Counted from the stretch's first letter, positions 1 through 7,041 are shown. The stretch is DNA of 22,500 nt from Rhynchopus sp. YZ270_cl-10 (GCA_964035575.1 OZ037846.1:1-22500); one strand, 5' to 3'. Notes: generated by a model from the letters alone, not told the origin. A program made the numbers and translations.

Positions 1-3000
1 CGGGTTTGCGGGTTTGCGGGTTTGCGGGTTTGCGGTTTGCGGGTTTGCGGGTTTGCGGGTTTGCGGGTTTGCGGGTTTGCGGGTTTGCGGGTTTGCGGGT
101 TTGCGGGTTTGCGGGTTTGCGGGTTTGCGGGTTTGCGGGTTTGCGGGTTTGCGGGTTTGCGGGTTTGCGGGTTTGCGGGTTTGCGGGTTTGCGGGTTTGC
201 GGGTTTGCGGGTTTGCGGGTTTGCGGGTTTGCGGGTTTGCGGGTTTGCGGGTTTGCGGGTTTGCGGGTTTGCGGGTTTGCGGGTTTGCGGGTTTGCGGGT
301 TTGCGGGTTTGCGGGTTTGCGGGTTTGCGGGTTTGCGGGTTTGCGGGTTTGCTTGCGGTTTGCGGGTTTGCGGGTTGCGTTTGCGGCTAGTTTGCGGCGT
401 TGCGGGTTTGCGGTCGTTTGCGGTGTTTTGCGGGTTTGCGGGTTTGGTTGCGGTTCCGCGTTTGCGGGTTTGCGGGTTTGCGGTTTGCGGGTTTGCGGGT
501 TTGCGGGTTTGCGGTTGCGGTTTGCGGTTTGCGGGTTTGCGGGTTTGCGGGTTTGCGGGTTTGCGGGTTTGCGGGTTTGCGGGTTTGCGGGTTTGCGGGT
601 TTGCGGGTTTGCGGGTTTGCGGGTTTGCGGGTTTGCGGGTTTGCGGGTTTGCGGGTTTGCGGGTTTGCGGGTTTGCGGGTTTGCGGGTTTGCGGGTTTGC
701 GGGTTTGCGGGTTTGCGGGTTTGCGGGTTTGCGGGTTTGCGGGTTTGCGGGTTTGCGGGTTTGCGGGTTTGCGGGTTTGCGGGTTTGCGGGTTTGCGGGT
801 TTGCGGGTTTGCGGGTTTGCGGGTTTGCGGGTTTGCGGGTTTGCGGGTTTGCGGGTTTGCGGGTTTGCGGGTTTGCGGGTTTGCGGGTTTGCGGGTTTGC
901 GGGTTTGCGGGTTTGCGGGTTTGCGGGTTTGCGGGTTTGCGGGTTTGCGGGTTTGCGGGTTTGCGGGTTTGCGGGTTTGCGGGTTTGCGGGTTTGCGGGT
1001 TTGCGGGTTTGCGGGTTTGCGGGTTTGCGGGTTTGCGGGTTTGCGGGTTTGCGGGTTTGCGGGTTTGCGGGTTTGCGGGTTTGCGGGTTTGCGGTTTGCG
1101 GGTTTGCGGGTTTGCGGGTTTGCGGGTTTGCGGGTTTGCGGGTTTGCGGGTTTGCGGGTTTGCGGGTTTGCGGGTTTGCGGGTTTGCGGGTTTGCGGGTT
1201 TGCGGGTTTGCGGGTTTGCGGGTTTGCGGGTTTGCGGGTTTGCGGGTTTGCGGGTTTGCGGGTTTGCGGGTTTGCGGGTTTGCGGGTTTGCGGGTTTGCG
1301 GGTTTGCGGGTTTGCGGGTTTGCGGGTTTGCGGGTTTGCGGGTTTGCGGGTTTGCGGGTTTGCGGGTTTGCGGGTTTGCGGGTTTGCGGGTTTGCGGGTT
1401 TGCGGGTTTACGGGTTTGCGGGTTTGCGGGTTTGCGGGTTTGCGGGTTTGCGGGTTTGCGGGTTTGCGGGTTTGCGGGTTTGCGGGTTTGCGGGTTTGCG
1501 GGTTTGCGGGTTTGCGGGTTTGCGGGTTTGCGGGTTTGCGGGTTTGCGGGTTTGCGGGTTTGCGGGTTTGCGGGTTTGCGGGTTTGCGGGTTTGCGGGTT
1601 TGCGGGTTTGCGGGTTTGCGGGTTTGCGGGTTTGCGGGTTTGCGGGTTTGCGGGTTTGCGGGTTTGCGGGTTTGCGGGTTTGCGGTTTGCGGGTTTGCGG
1701 GTTTGCGGGTTTGCGGGTTTGCGGGTTTGCGGGTTTGCGGGTTTGCGGGTTTGCGGGTTTGCGGGTTTGCGGGTTTGCGGGTTTGCGGGTTTGCGGGTTT
1801 GCGGGTTTGCGGGTTTGCGGGTTTGCGGGTTTGCGGGTTTGCGGGTTTGCGGGTTTGCGGGTTTGCGGGTTTGCGGGTTTGCGGGTTTGCGGGTTTGCGG
1901 GTTTGCGGGTTTGCGGGTTTGCGGGTTTGCGGGTTTGCGGGTTTGCGGGTTTGCGGGTTTGCGGGTTTGCGGGTTTGCGGTTTGCGGGTTTGCGGGTTTG
2001 CGGGTTTGCGGGTTGCGGGTTTGCGGGTTTGCGGGTTTGCGGGTTTGCGGGTTTGCGGGTTTGCGGGTTTGCGGGTTTGCGGGTTTGCGGGTTTGCGGTT
2101 TGCGGGTTTGCGGGTTTGCGGGTTTGCGGGTTTGCGGGTTTGCGGGTTTGCGGGTTTGCGGGTTTGCGGGTTTGCGGGTTTGCGGGTTTGCGGGTTTGCG
2201 GGTTTGCGGGTTTGCGGGTTTGCGGGTTTGCGGGTTTGCGGGTTTGCGGGTTTGCGGGTTTGCGGGTTTGCGGGTTTGCGGGTTTGCGGGTTTGCGGGTT
2301 TGCGGGTTTGCGGGTTTGCGGGTTTGCGGGTTTGCGGGTTTGCGGGTTTGCGGGTTTGCGGGTTTGCGGGTTTGCGGGTTTGCGGGTTTGCGGGTTTGCG
2401 GGTTTGCGGGTTTGCGGGTTTGCGGGTTTGCGGGTTTGCGGGTTTGCGGGTTTGCGGGTTTGCGGGTTTGCGGGTTTGCGGGTTTGCGGGTTTGCGGGTT
2501 TGCGGGTTTGCGGGTTTGCGGGTTTGCGGGTTTGCGGGTTTGCGGGTTTGCGGGTTTGCGGGTTTGCGGGTTTGCGGGTTTGCGGGTTTGCGGGTTTGCG
2601 GGTTTGCGGGTTTGCGGGTTTGCGGGTTTGCGGGTTTGCGGGTTTGCGGGTTTGCGGGTTTGCGGGTTTGCGGGTTTGCGGGTTTGCGGGTTTGCGGGTT
2701 TGCGGGTTTGCGGGTTTGCGGGTTTGCGGGTTTGCGGGTTTGCGGGTTTGCGGGTTTGCGGGTTTGCGGGTTTGCGGGTTTGCGGGTTTGCGGGTTTGCG
2801 GGTTTGCGGGTTTGCGGGTTTGCGGGTTTGCGGGTTTGCGGGTTTGCGGGTTTGCGGGTTTGCGGGTTTGCGGGTTTGCGGGTTTGCGGGTTTGCGGGTT
2901 TGCGGGTTTGCGGGTTTGCGGGTTTGCGGGTTTGCGGGTTTGCGGGTTTGCGGGTTTGCGGGTTTGCGGGTTTGCGGGTTTGCGGGTTTGCGGGTTTGCG

Positions 3001-3536
3001 GGTTTGCGGGTTTGCGGGTTTGCGGGTTTGCGGGTTTGCGGGTTTGCGGGTTTGCGGGTTTGCGGGTTTGCGGGTTTGCGGGTTTGCGGGTTTGCGGGTT
3101 TGCGGGTTTGCGGGTTTGCGGGTTTGCGGGTTTGCGGGTTTGCGGGTTTGCGGGTTTGCGGGTTTGCGGGTTTGCGGGTTTGCGGGTTTGCGGGTTTGCG
3201 GGTTTGCGGGTTTGCGGGTTTGCGGGTTTGCGGGTTTGCGGGTTTGCGGGTTTGCGGGTTTGCGGGTTTGCGGGTTTGCGGGTTTGCGGGTTTGCGGGTT
3301 TGCGGGTTTGCGGGTTTGCGGGTTTGCGGGTTTGCGGGTTTGCGGGTTTGCGGGTTTGCGGGTTTGCGGGTTTGCGGGTTTACGGGTTTGCGGGTTTACG
3401 GGTTTGCGGGTTTGCGGGTTTGCGGGTTTGCGGGTTTGCGGGTTTGCGGGTTTGCGGGTTTGCGGGTTTGCGGGTTTGCGGGTTTGCGGGTTTGCGGGTT
3501 TGCGGGTTTGCGGGTTTGCGGGTTTGCGGGTTTGCG
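1..3536. repeat. Octamer satellite (GGGTTTGC)n, about 440 units
   Basis: An almost pure tandem array of an 8-bp unit read GGGTTTGC on the plus strand. It begins at or before base 1 and ends abruptly near 3536. A degenerate patch at about 350-530 mixes shortened and altered units. Elsewhere variation is limited to a few 7-bp units (near 33, 1093, 1684, 1980 and 2097), one GGGTTGC unit near 2014, and three GGGTTTAC units near 1408, 3381 and 3397. Because 8 is not a multiple of 3 and the unit makes no stop on the plus strand, all three plus frames stay open and spell the same GLRVCGFA peptide, so these frames are not evidence of a gene. The G-rich strand has G3 tracts every 8 nt, which permits G-quadruplexes. 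The unit resembles a plant-type telomere repeat, but its strand orientation is wrong for a left chromosome end. Confidence 0.98.
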
Positions 3537-3720
3537 GTCCCTAGCTGGTTCGTGTGGTTGCGCGGGTGCGCGGGGTTCGGGCAACGTTATCTGGCTGGTG
3601 TGGTTGTGCGGGTGTGCGGGGTTCGGGCACGTTATCTGGCTGGTGTGGTTGTGCGGGTGCGCGGGGTTCGGTCAGCGTTATCTGGTTCTAGGTTGCGTTA
3701 TCTGGTTCGTGTGGCTGATA
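3537..3720. repeat. Short GT-rich tandem repeat, 45-46 bp period
   Basis: Directly after the octamer array the sequence becomes a different tandem repeat. The motif CGGGGTTCGG recurs at 3571, 3617 and 3662, a 45-46 bp spacing, and GTTATCTGG recurs with it and once more near 3697. About three copies plus a partial one are visible, with a few differences each. Several stretches share GCGGG and GGTT words with the octamer array, so this may be an older, longer-period relative or the sequence from which the octamer expanded. No gene is seen. Confidence 0.85.
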
Positions 3721-4192
3721 TGGTTCTCGGGGGTCAGTTACTTAGCTTGCTCGTGTGCTATGTTATGTGGGTGAACACCACCAGTATACTTCCCCATGTA
3801 CTAAGGGTAAAAAACACTTTGTACATGGACACAAAAATTTTGCCAGAGGTCTTCATAAGAAATTTTTCACAGGCAAAAAAAAAATTTTTTTTTTCGAACG
3901 AGCTTTTTCTGAAGAAAAATTTTTTTTTGTGTAGAAAAAATTTTTTTGGCCTGTAAGTGGGTCAACCTGAAAATCCATAAACATGTAAGTTTCCCACCAT
4001 AAACATGTAAGTCATGTTTTTCCCAAAACATGTAAGTGGATCCCAAAACATGTAAGTCATGGTCACCAAATACTGACCTCTATACTACCGAGGATACAAT
4101 CTTCACTCTGATTTAATTTCGCGCATCAAAATGGTCTAAAATGAGCACAGAAACGACGAAAATGCACGAAAATTCGTGAACAAAAAATGAAT
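3721..4192. repeat. AT-tract DNA with four ACATGTAAGT copies; no gene
   Basis: This interval before the tRNA cluster holds long A-then-T runs: A10T10 at 3875-3894, A5T9 at 3915-3928 and A6T7 at 3935-3947. They are followed by four copies of ACATGTAAGT at 3981, 4003, 4028 and 4048, the first two preceded by CCATAA and the last two by CCCAAA. Such A-T tracts bend DNA and recur at 4470-4497 and inside the dispersed units further right. The GTAAGT word matches a splice-donor consensus, but no exon is recognisable. 4058-4181 shows nothing further; 4182-4187 is the terminator of the first tRNA. Confidence 0.7.
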
Positions 4193-4274
4193 CGCAGTCG
4201 GCAGGACTTGAACCTGCGCGGGCAGAGCCCAATGGATTTCTAGTCCACCTCCGTAACCACTTGGATACGACTGC
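4193..4274 (-). tRNA. tRNA-Ser(AGA)
   Basis: Read on the minus strand this is an 82-nt class II tRNA. The acceptor arm GCAGTCG (from 4274) pairs with CGACTGC, with discriminator G at 4193. The anticodon loop CTAGAAA gives anticodon AGA with U33. A long variable arm (GGGCTCTGCCC) and the T-arm GCAGG-TTCAAGT-CCTGC follow. The body closely resembles animal tRNA-Ser(AGA). No CCA is encoded, as expected for a nuclear gene. The six As at 4182-4187 read as T6 on the minus strand and are a good Pol III terminator. Transcription would use the internal A and B boxes in the D- and T-arms. Confidence 0.97.
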
Positions 4275-4351
4275 TGTAATTCTCACCGTTCTTTGTTTTT
4301 AGGCAGTCATCTGTTTGCAGAAAATAATCTGGAACACGAAAACGAAAAAAA

Positions 4352-4435
4352 TCCTCTCGGCCGGAATCGAACCAGCGACCGCTCGATAACCGAGTATTCT
4401 ACAGTCGAGCGCTCTACCAATTGAGCTACGAGAGG
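4352..4435 (-). tRNA. tRNA-Tyr(GTA) with an 11-nt intron
   Basis: Minus-strand tRNA of 84 nt: 73 mature plus 11 of intron. The acceptor CCTCTCG pairs with CGAGAGG and the discriminator is A, typical of eukaryotic tRNA-Tyr. The anticodon stem CTCGA/TCGAG encloses an 18-nt loop. Taking the canonical splice position after G37 leaves mature loop CTGTAGA (anticodon GTA, U33) and an intron AATACTCGGTT at plus coordinates 4388-4398. A tRNA-Tyr intron is near-universal in eukaryotes; 11 nt is short and is the length known in Trypanosoma brucei, where tRNA-Tyr is the only intron-containing tRNA. The T-arm is GTCGCTGGTTCGATTCCGGC. A T7 terminator reads from 4351 down to 4345. Confidence 0.97.
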
Positions 4436-4559
4436 TTCTACAACTGTCATTGTTTTCACAGAAGCCCATAAAATTTTTTGGCTCAAAAAAATTTTTTTGC
4501 CACACAAACCTGTAGAAATTTGCACCCCATGTATTTCTTAATGATACGATAATATCAAG

Positions 4560-4632
4560 GCGAGGTTGGCGCAGTCGGGAGCGCGTAGGTCCCATAATCC
4601 TAAGGTCGTCAGTTCGATCCTGGCACCTCGCA
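4560..4632 (+). tRNA. tRNA-Met(CAT), elongator type, with C33
   Basis: A 73-nt tRNA. The acceptor GCGAGGT pairs with ACCTCGC and the discriminator is A. The D-arm GCGCAGTCGGGAGCGC and the T-arm GTCAG-TTCGATC-CTGGC mark an elongator type: there is no A1-U72 pair, T54 is present, and the initiator's three stacked G-C pairs in the anticodon stem are missing. The stem TAGGT/TCCTA matches eukaryotic elongator Met, including its U31-U39 apposition. The loop is CCCATAA: anticodon CAT is clear, but position 33 is C where U is nearly invariant in elongator tRNAs. A T6 terminator lies at 4634-4639. The gene has no intron. Confidence 0.95.
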
Positions 4633-4717
4633 CTTTTTTGTGTGTCTTTTTCCTTTGTGTGGGATTTTCAGCAAAATTTCCACCTTCATGCTAAACGCAT
4701 TGAAGCCCTAAATCATG

Positions 4718-4788
4718 GGCCCTATGGTGTAGCGGTAGCACTATGGATTCCAAATCCATCAACGGCGGTTCGATTCCGTCTAGGGTCA
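4718..4788 (+). tRNA. tRNA-Trp(CCA)
   Basis: A 71-nt tRNA. The acceptor GGCCCTA pairs with TAGGGTC with a G2-U71 wobble, and the discriminator is A. The anticodon stem ATGGA/TCCAT encloses loop TTCCAAA, giving anticodon CCA with U33. The T-arm is GGCGG-TTCGATT-CCGTC. The left half (CTATGGTGTAGCGGTAGCAC) resembles eukaryotic tRNA-Gln genes, but the anticodon is unambiguous. A T6 terminator lies at 4793-4798. It is the second of three plus-strand tRNAs in a row, spaced 80-90 bp, each probably its own Pol III unit. Confidence 0.93.
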
Positions 4789-4870
4789 TTTCTTTTTTGT
4801 CACACTTTCCTTTCTGTGTTGTCTTGAAAAACTTCTTCGCAGGAGAAACAGCAAAAGCATCTTAATCAGC

Positions 4871-4942
4871 GGCGATTTAGCTCAGTGGCAGAGCATTGGT
4901 CTTGTAAACCAAGGGTCGGGGGTTCGATCCCCCCAGTTGCCT
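4871..4942 (+). tRNA. tRNA-Thr(TGT)
   Basis: A 72-nt tRNA. The acceptor GGCGATT pairs with AGTTGCC, including two G-U wobbles, and the discriminator is T. The D-arm is GCTCAGTGGCAGAGC. The anticodon stem TTGGT/ACCAA with loop CTTGTAA gives anticodon TGT and U33. The T-arm is GGGGG-TTCGATC-CCCCC. Unlike the neighbouring tRNA genes it lacks a run of four or more Ts in the ~50 bp after its 3' end; only TTTCTATTATTT is present, so termination may be weak or occur further on. Confidence 0.95.
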
Positions 4943-4974
4943 TTCTATTATTTGGTGATGTGATGTGATGTGGT

Positions 4975-5400
4975 TGTGCTGAAGAAGCAGCAACTGAGCA
5001 CTGGATGTGGCAGGCAGAAACGCAGAAGGGAGATGGCCTGGCCATGCTCCAGTACAGGCACGAGCGAGTGCTCACAGAATGGCCTCCAAAAACCAACACA
5101 GAATGGAATGGCTGGAGACTTATAGGCTTACTGTAAGGATTTGTTAGGAGTGGAAAAATGCTTACATTGTGACTGAGAAAATGATCCGAAAATTCAATAC
5201 CCGGTCAGGAGTTTTTTTTTCCACTCCTAACAAATTCTTGAGGAAATCTGAATTATGGATTGCTAAAGATTTCCCAGCCATTCCATTCTGTGCTGGATTC
5301 CACCATTCTGTACTGGTGAGTCGCCAAGAAGCGGCAGCTGAGCACACTGGACATGCCCAGAAAGGAGATAAGTTGTGGGGCTGAAACGTGCTATCCCCAG
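4975..5400. repeat. Nested inverted repeats between tRNA-Thr and tRNA-Lys
   Basis: Two perfect inverted-repeat pairs are nested. 5097-5115 pairs with 5274-5292 (19 bp), and inside it 5139-5158 pairs with 5216-5235 (20 bp). The outer pairing continues imperfectly through the repeated CAGAATGG words on both flanks. Outside it, 4982-5004 and 5325-5351 are diverged direct copies around GAAGCAGCAACTGAGC. The whole could be a foldback or MITE-like element, or a structured RNA. No T-run terminator, recognised RNA family or protein is visible. 5401-5622, up to the tRNA-Lys terminator, holds nothing I recognise. Confidence 0.75.
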
Positions 5401-5633
5401 CAAAAGGGTCTGGCACTTTTCGTGAGTGGAAGCAGTTCACACCTGGTTGAACGCAAAACCTACACCGGTCGGTGGGAGCCTGTGTTGGTTCGGAAAACAC
5501 ATATTTTCACCCAAATTCCACTCTCAACTTGCCAACAAAACAGAACTGAGATCGAGTGGAGGAAATATTTTTGACTTTCATTTGTCTCAAAATCTCAGAA
5601 ACCTGCAAAATCGTAAACATTCAAAAAGAAAAG

Positions 5634-5706
5634 CACCTCCCGCGGGGCTCGAACCCGCGACCACAAGGTTAAGGGCCTTGCGCTCTACCGACTGAGCTAG
5701 GGAGGC
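5634..5706 (-). tRNA. tRNA-Lys(CTT) with C33
   Basis: Minus-strand tRNA of 73 nt. The acceptor GCCTCCC pairs with GGGAGGT, with a G1-U72 wobble, and the discriminator is G as in eukaryotic tRNA-Lys. The D-arm TAGCTCAGTCGGTAGAGC is canonical. The anticodon stem CAAGG/CCTTG is fully paired and encloses loop CCCTTAA, so the anticodon is CTT but residue 33 is C rather than U. The T-arm GCGGG-TTCGAGC-CCCGC is canonical. Terminators T4 and T5 read from 5632 to 5629 and 5627 to 5623. It is the second tRNA here with C33; apart from that and G1-U72 the gene looks fully functional. Confidence 0.95.
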
Positions 5707-5814
5707 TCACATTCATTTAAACCAAAGAATCATTGTGGGGGGTGGTCATGCAGAAAAGTCTCTTGTCCTAAATTTGACCACCCCAGAGAAAAAGAAAGAA
5801 GGTAAAACTATTAG

Positions 5815-5887
5815 GCCCGTGTAGCCCAATGGATAAGGCGTTCGCTTCCTAAGCGAAAGATTGTGGGTTCGATCCCCACCATGGGTA
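5815..5887 (+). tRNA. tRNA-Arg(CCT)
   Basis: A 73-nt tRNA. The acceptor GCCCGTG pairs with CATGGGT, with G1-U72 and G5-U68 wobbles, and the discriminator is A. The D-arm region GCCCAATGGATAAGGC is typical of eukaryotic tRNA-Arg(CCT). The anticodon stem TTCGC/GCGAA with loop TTCCTAA gives CCT and U33. The T-arm is GTGGG-TTCGATC-CCCAC. A T5 terminator lies at 5893-5897. Confidence 0.96.
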
Positions 5888-5935
5888 TTCTCTTTTTCAC
5901 TGGGAAGTGAAAATATGAAAAATCATTTTTCAAGA

Positions 5936-6055
5936 TTCTCTCACCATCTTGGGATTTTGGTGACAACAAAGATATGGCAAAATACTTTCACAAAAATACA
6001 CTTTTCCAAACTTCCTCATCTTGGGATTTTGGTGGTCGAAAAGATGTGGACATAA
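5936..6055. repeat. Two-copy diverged direct repeat in a tRNA spacer
   Basis: The 18-bp sequence CATCTTGGGATTTTGGTG occurs exactly at 5945-5962 and again at 6017-6034. The similarity continues on both sides (an AAGATATGG / AAGATGTGG word follows each copy), giving a 72-bp tandem duplication that has diverged outside its core. It lies between tRNA-Arg and tRNA-Pro and no gene is seen. Confidence 0.7.
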
Positions 6056-6102
6056 TTTTTCTAAACAATTCCCAAGCAAGAAAAGTACCTGAATAAAAAG
6101 AG

Positions 6103-6174
6103 GGGCTCAGCAGGGAATCGAACCCTGGACCTCTCGCACCCGAAGCGAGAATCATGCCACTAGACCACTAAGCC
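6103..6174 (-). tRNA. tRNA-Pro(CGG)
   Basis: Minus-strand tRNA of 72 nt. The acceptor GGCTTAG pairs with CTGAGCC, with a T5-G68 wobble, and the discriminator is C as usual for eukaryotic tRNA-Pro. The anticodon arm reads CTCGC-TTCGGGT-GCGAG, giving anticodon CGG with U33; the stretch TGATTCTCGCTTCGGGTGCG matches animal tRNA-Pro very closely. The T-arm is CAGGG-TTCGATT-CCCTG. A T5 terminator reads from 6099 to 6095. Confidence 0.97.
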
Positions 6175-6267
6175 ACTGATTATTTTCTTCATCCAGATTT
6201 ACATGATGGCGTTAATATTCAAAAGTCAGAAATTCTTCTCTCCAAAACTTGGTCTAAAAAAAGTATT

Positions 6268-6339
6268 TTCCGCTGCGGGGAATTGAACCCCGGTCTGCCG
6301 GGTGAGAGCCGGCTGTTCTAACCACTATACTACAGCGGA
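6268..6339 (-). tRNA. tRNA-Glu(CTC)
   Basis: Minus-strand tRNA of 72 nt. The acceptor TCCGCTG pairs with CAGCGGA and the discriminator is A. The D-arm includes TAGTATAGTGGTTAGAAC. The anticodon stem GCCGG/CCGGC with loop CTCTCAC gives anticodon CTC and U33. The T-arm is CGGGG-TTCAATT-CCCCG. A T7 terminator reads from 6262 to 6256. Confidence 0.97.
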
Positions 6340-6430
6340 TCTGATAGTAGGCAAAACTATTATCTGCATGGGGACATCTTTTCGATCGTTGCATTGAACG
6401 AAAATGTGAAGGAAAGTTCAAAAAAGAAAT

Positions 6431-6474
6431 TACAGCTAGTCGGGATTGAACCGACGATCTCTCGCGTGTGAGGC
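6431..6474 (-). pseudogene. tRNA-Val(CAC) 3' half, 5' half missing
   Basis: On the minus strand, from 6474 down to 6431, the sequence matches the 3' half of eukaryotic tRNA-Val(CAC). It holds the anticodon-loop portion CCTCACAC, the 3' anticodon-stem strand GCGAG, the T-arm GTCGG-TTCAATC-CCGAC, the acceptor strand TAGCTGT and discriminator A. T runs follow downstream. The 5' half (an acceptor strand ACAGCTA and a D-arm) should lie at higher coordinates. Instead the homology stops one or two bases before the anticodon loop, where a perfect 46-bp palindrome begins; beyond it there is no D-arm. I find no ACAGCTA-plus-D-arm nearby on either side, so a permuted gene is not supported. It is best read as a tRNA gene truncated by insertion or rearrangement. 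Confidence 0.85.
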
Positions 6475-6520
6475 TGAATGCAGCAGTTTTAACGGTAAAC
6501 CGTTAAAACTGCTGCATTCA
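6475..6520. repeat. Perfect 46-bp palindrome abutting the tRNA-Val fragment
   Basis: 22-bp arms (6475-6496 and 6499-6520) are exact reverse complements separated by the dinucleotide AA. It starts exactly where the tRNA-Val homology ends. The arms begin TGAATGCAGCAG. The structure would fold into a very stable hairpin in RNA or single-stranded DNA. It could be the relic of a foldback insertion or the product of a hairpin-mediated break repair. No other copy is seen in this window. Confidence 0.95.
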
Positions 6521-7041
6521 CTCGCATATTGCATATCATCTCACGTTCCCCACCTTTGTGGAATAAGCAAAAAAATTATGTCAGGTCGGTAGCGTGCAGA
6601 CGTTTCCTCGTATAGACATCTACAAAAAGAATCGGCAGTCATGGCAAAGGTTCCTGGCGAAGCCACGGTACGCAACATTTCAAAAAATTGTGCTTAAAAT
6701 TGCACATTTTACAGCCAAACTATGTCATGGGTGGCTTGCAATCTTGCGCCGCAGGCGCACGGTACGCTACTTTTTTGCTTTCGCCATGCTGCATGCTTCC
6801 TTTTCCTTCGGCGTTTCACCAATTGAGTCGCGTTCTGGCTGTGACGGGGTCACTTTGTTCATGAGTCCAGTTCTGGTCACTCTTAGAGGTTTGTGTGAGG
6901 TACCCCCAAGAATAATCATTTTGTTTTTTTTTTGGCCTGACCGGGTGGATATTTTTTTTTTTTTTCCCCAGACCGGGTAAATATTTTTTTTTTTATTTTA
7001 CCCGGTCTAGGGACCACTAACATATAAGGAGATAAAACCCT
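6521..7041. other. Gene-free spacer with T-runs and one hairpin
   Basis: No recognisable gene. A 128-residue open frame at 6594-6980 has low-complexity, phenylalanine-rich ends made by T-runs and no familiar motif, so I do not call it. At 6970-7008 a hairpin has 12-bp perfect arms (AGACCGGGTAAA and its complement) around a T-rich loop; a third GACCGGGT copy lies at 6938-6945. It may be a small inverted-repeat element. Confidence 0.6.

Noticed and set aside
1-3536. True chromosome end (telomere)
   Set aside because: At a left end the plus strand should be C-rich; here it is G-rich. The array is also interrupted by degenerate units.
6-3956. Long plus-strand open frames (up to ~1300 codons) through the first satellite
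   Set aside because: All three plus frames are open because the octamer has no stop in any phase; the peptide is only the repeat GLRVCGFA and there is no plausible start or domain.
5405-5460. Signal recognition particle RNA domain IV (GGAAGCAG word)
   Set aside because: The complementary strand of the SRP loop and its GGAA cap are not present in the right arrangement.
6431-6520. Permuted or split tRNA-Val gene
   Set aside because: No matching 5' half (ACAGCTA plus D-arm) was found on either side within a few hundred bases.
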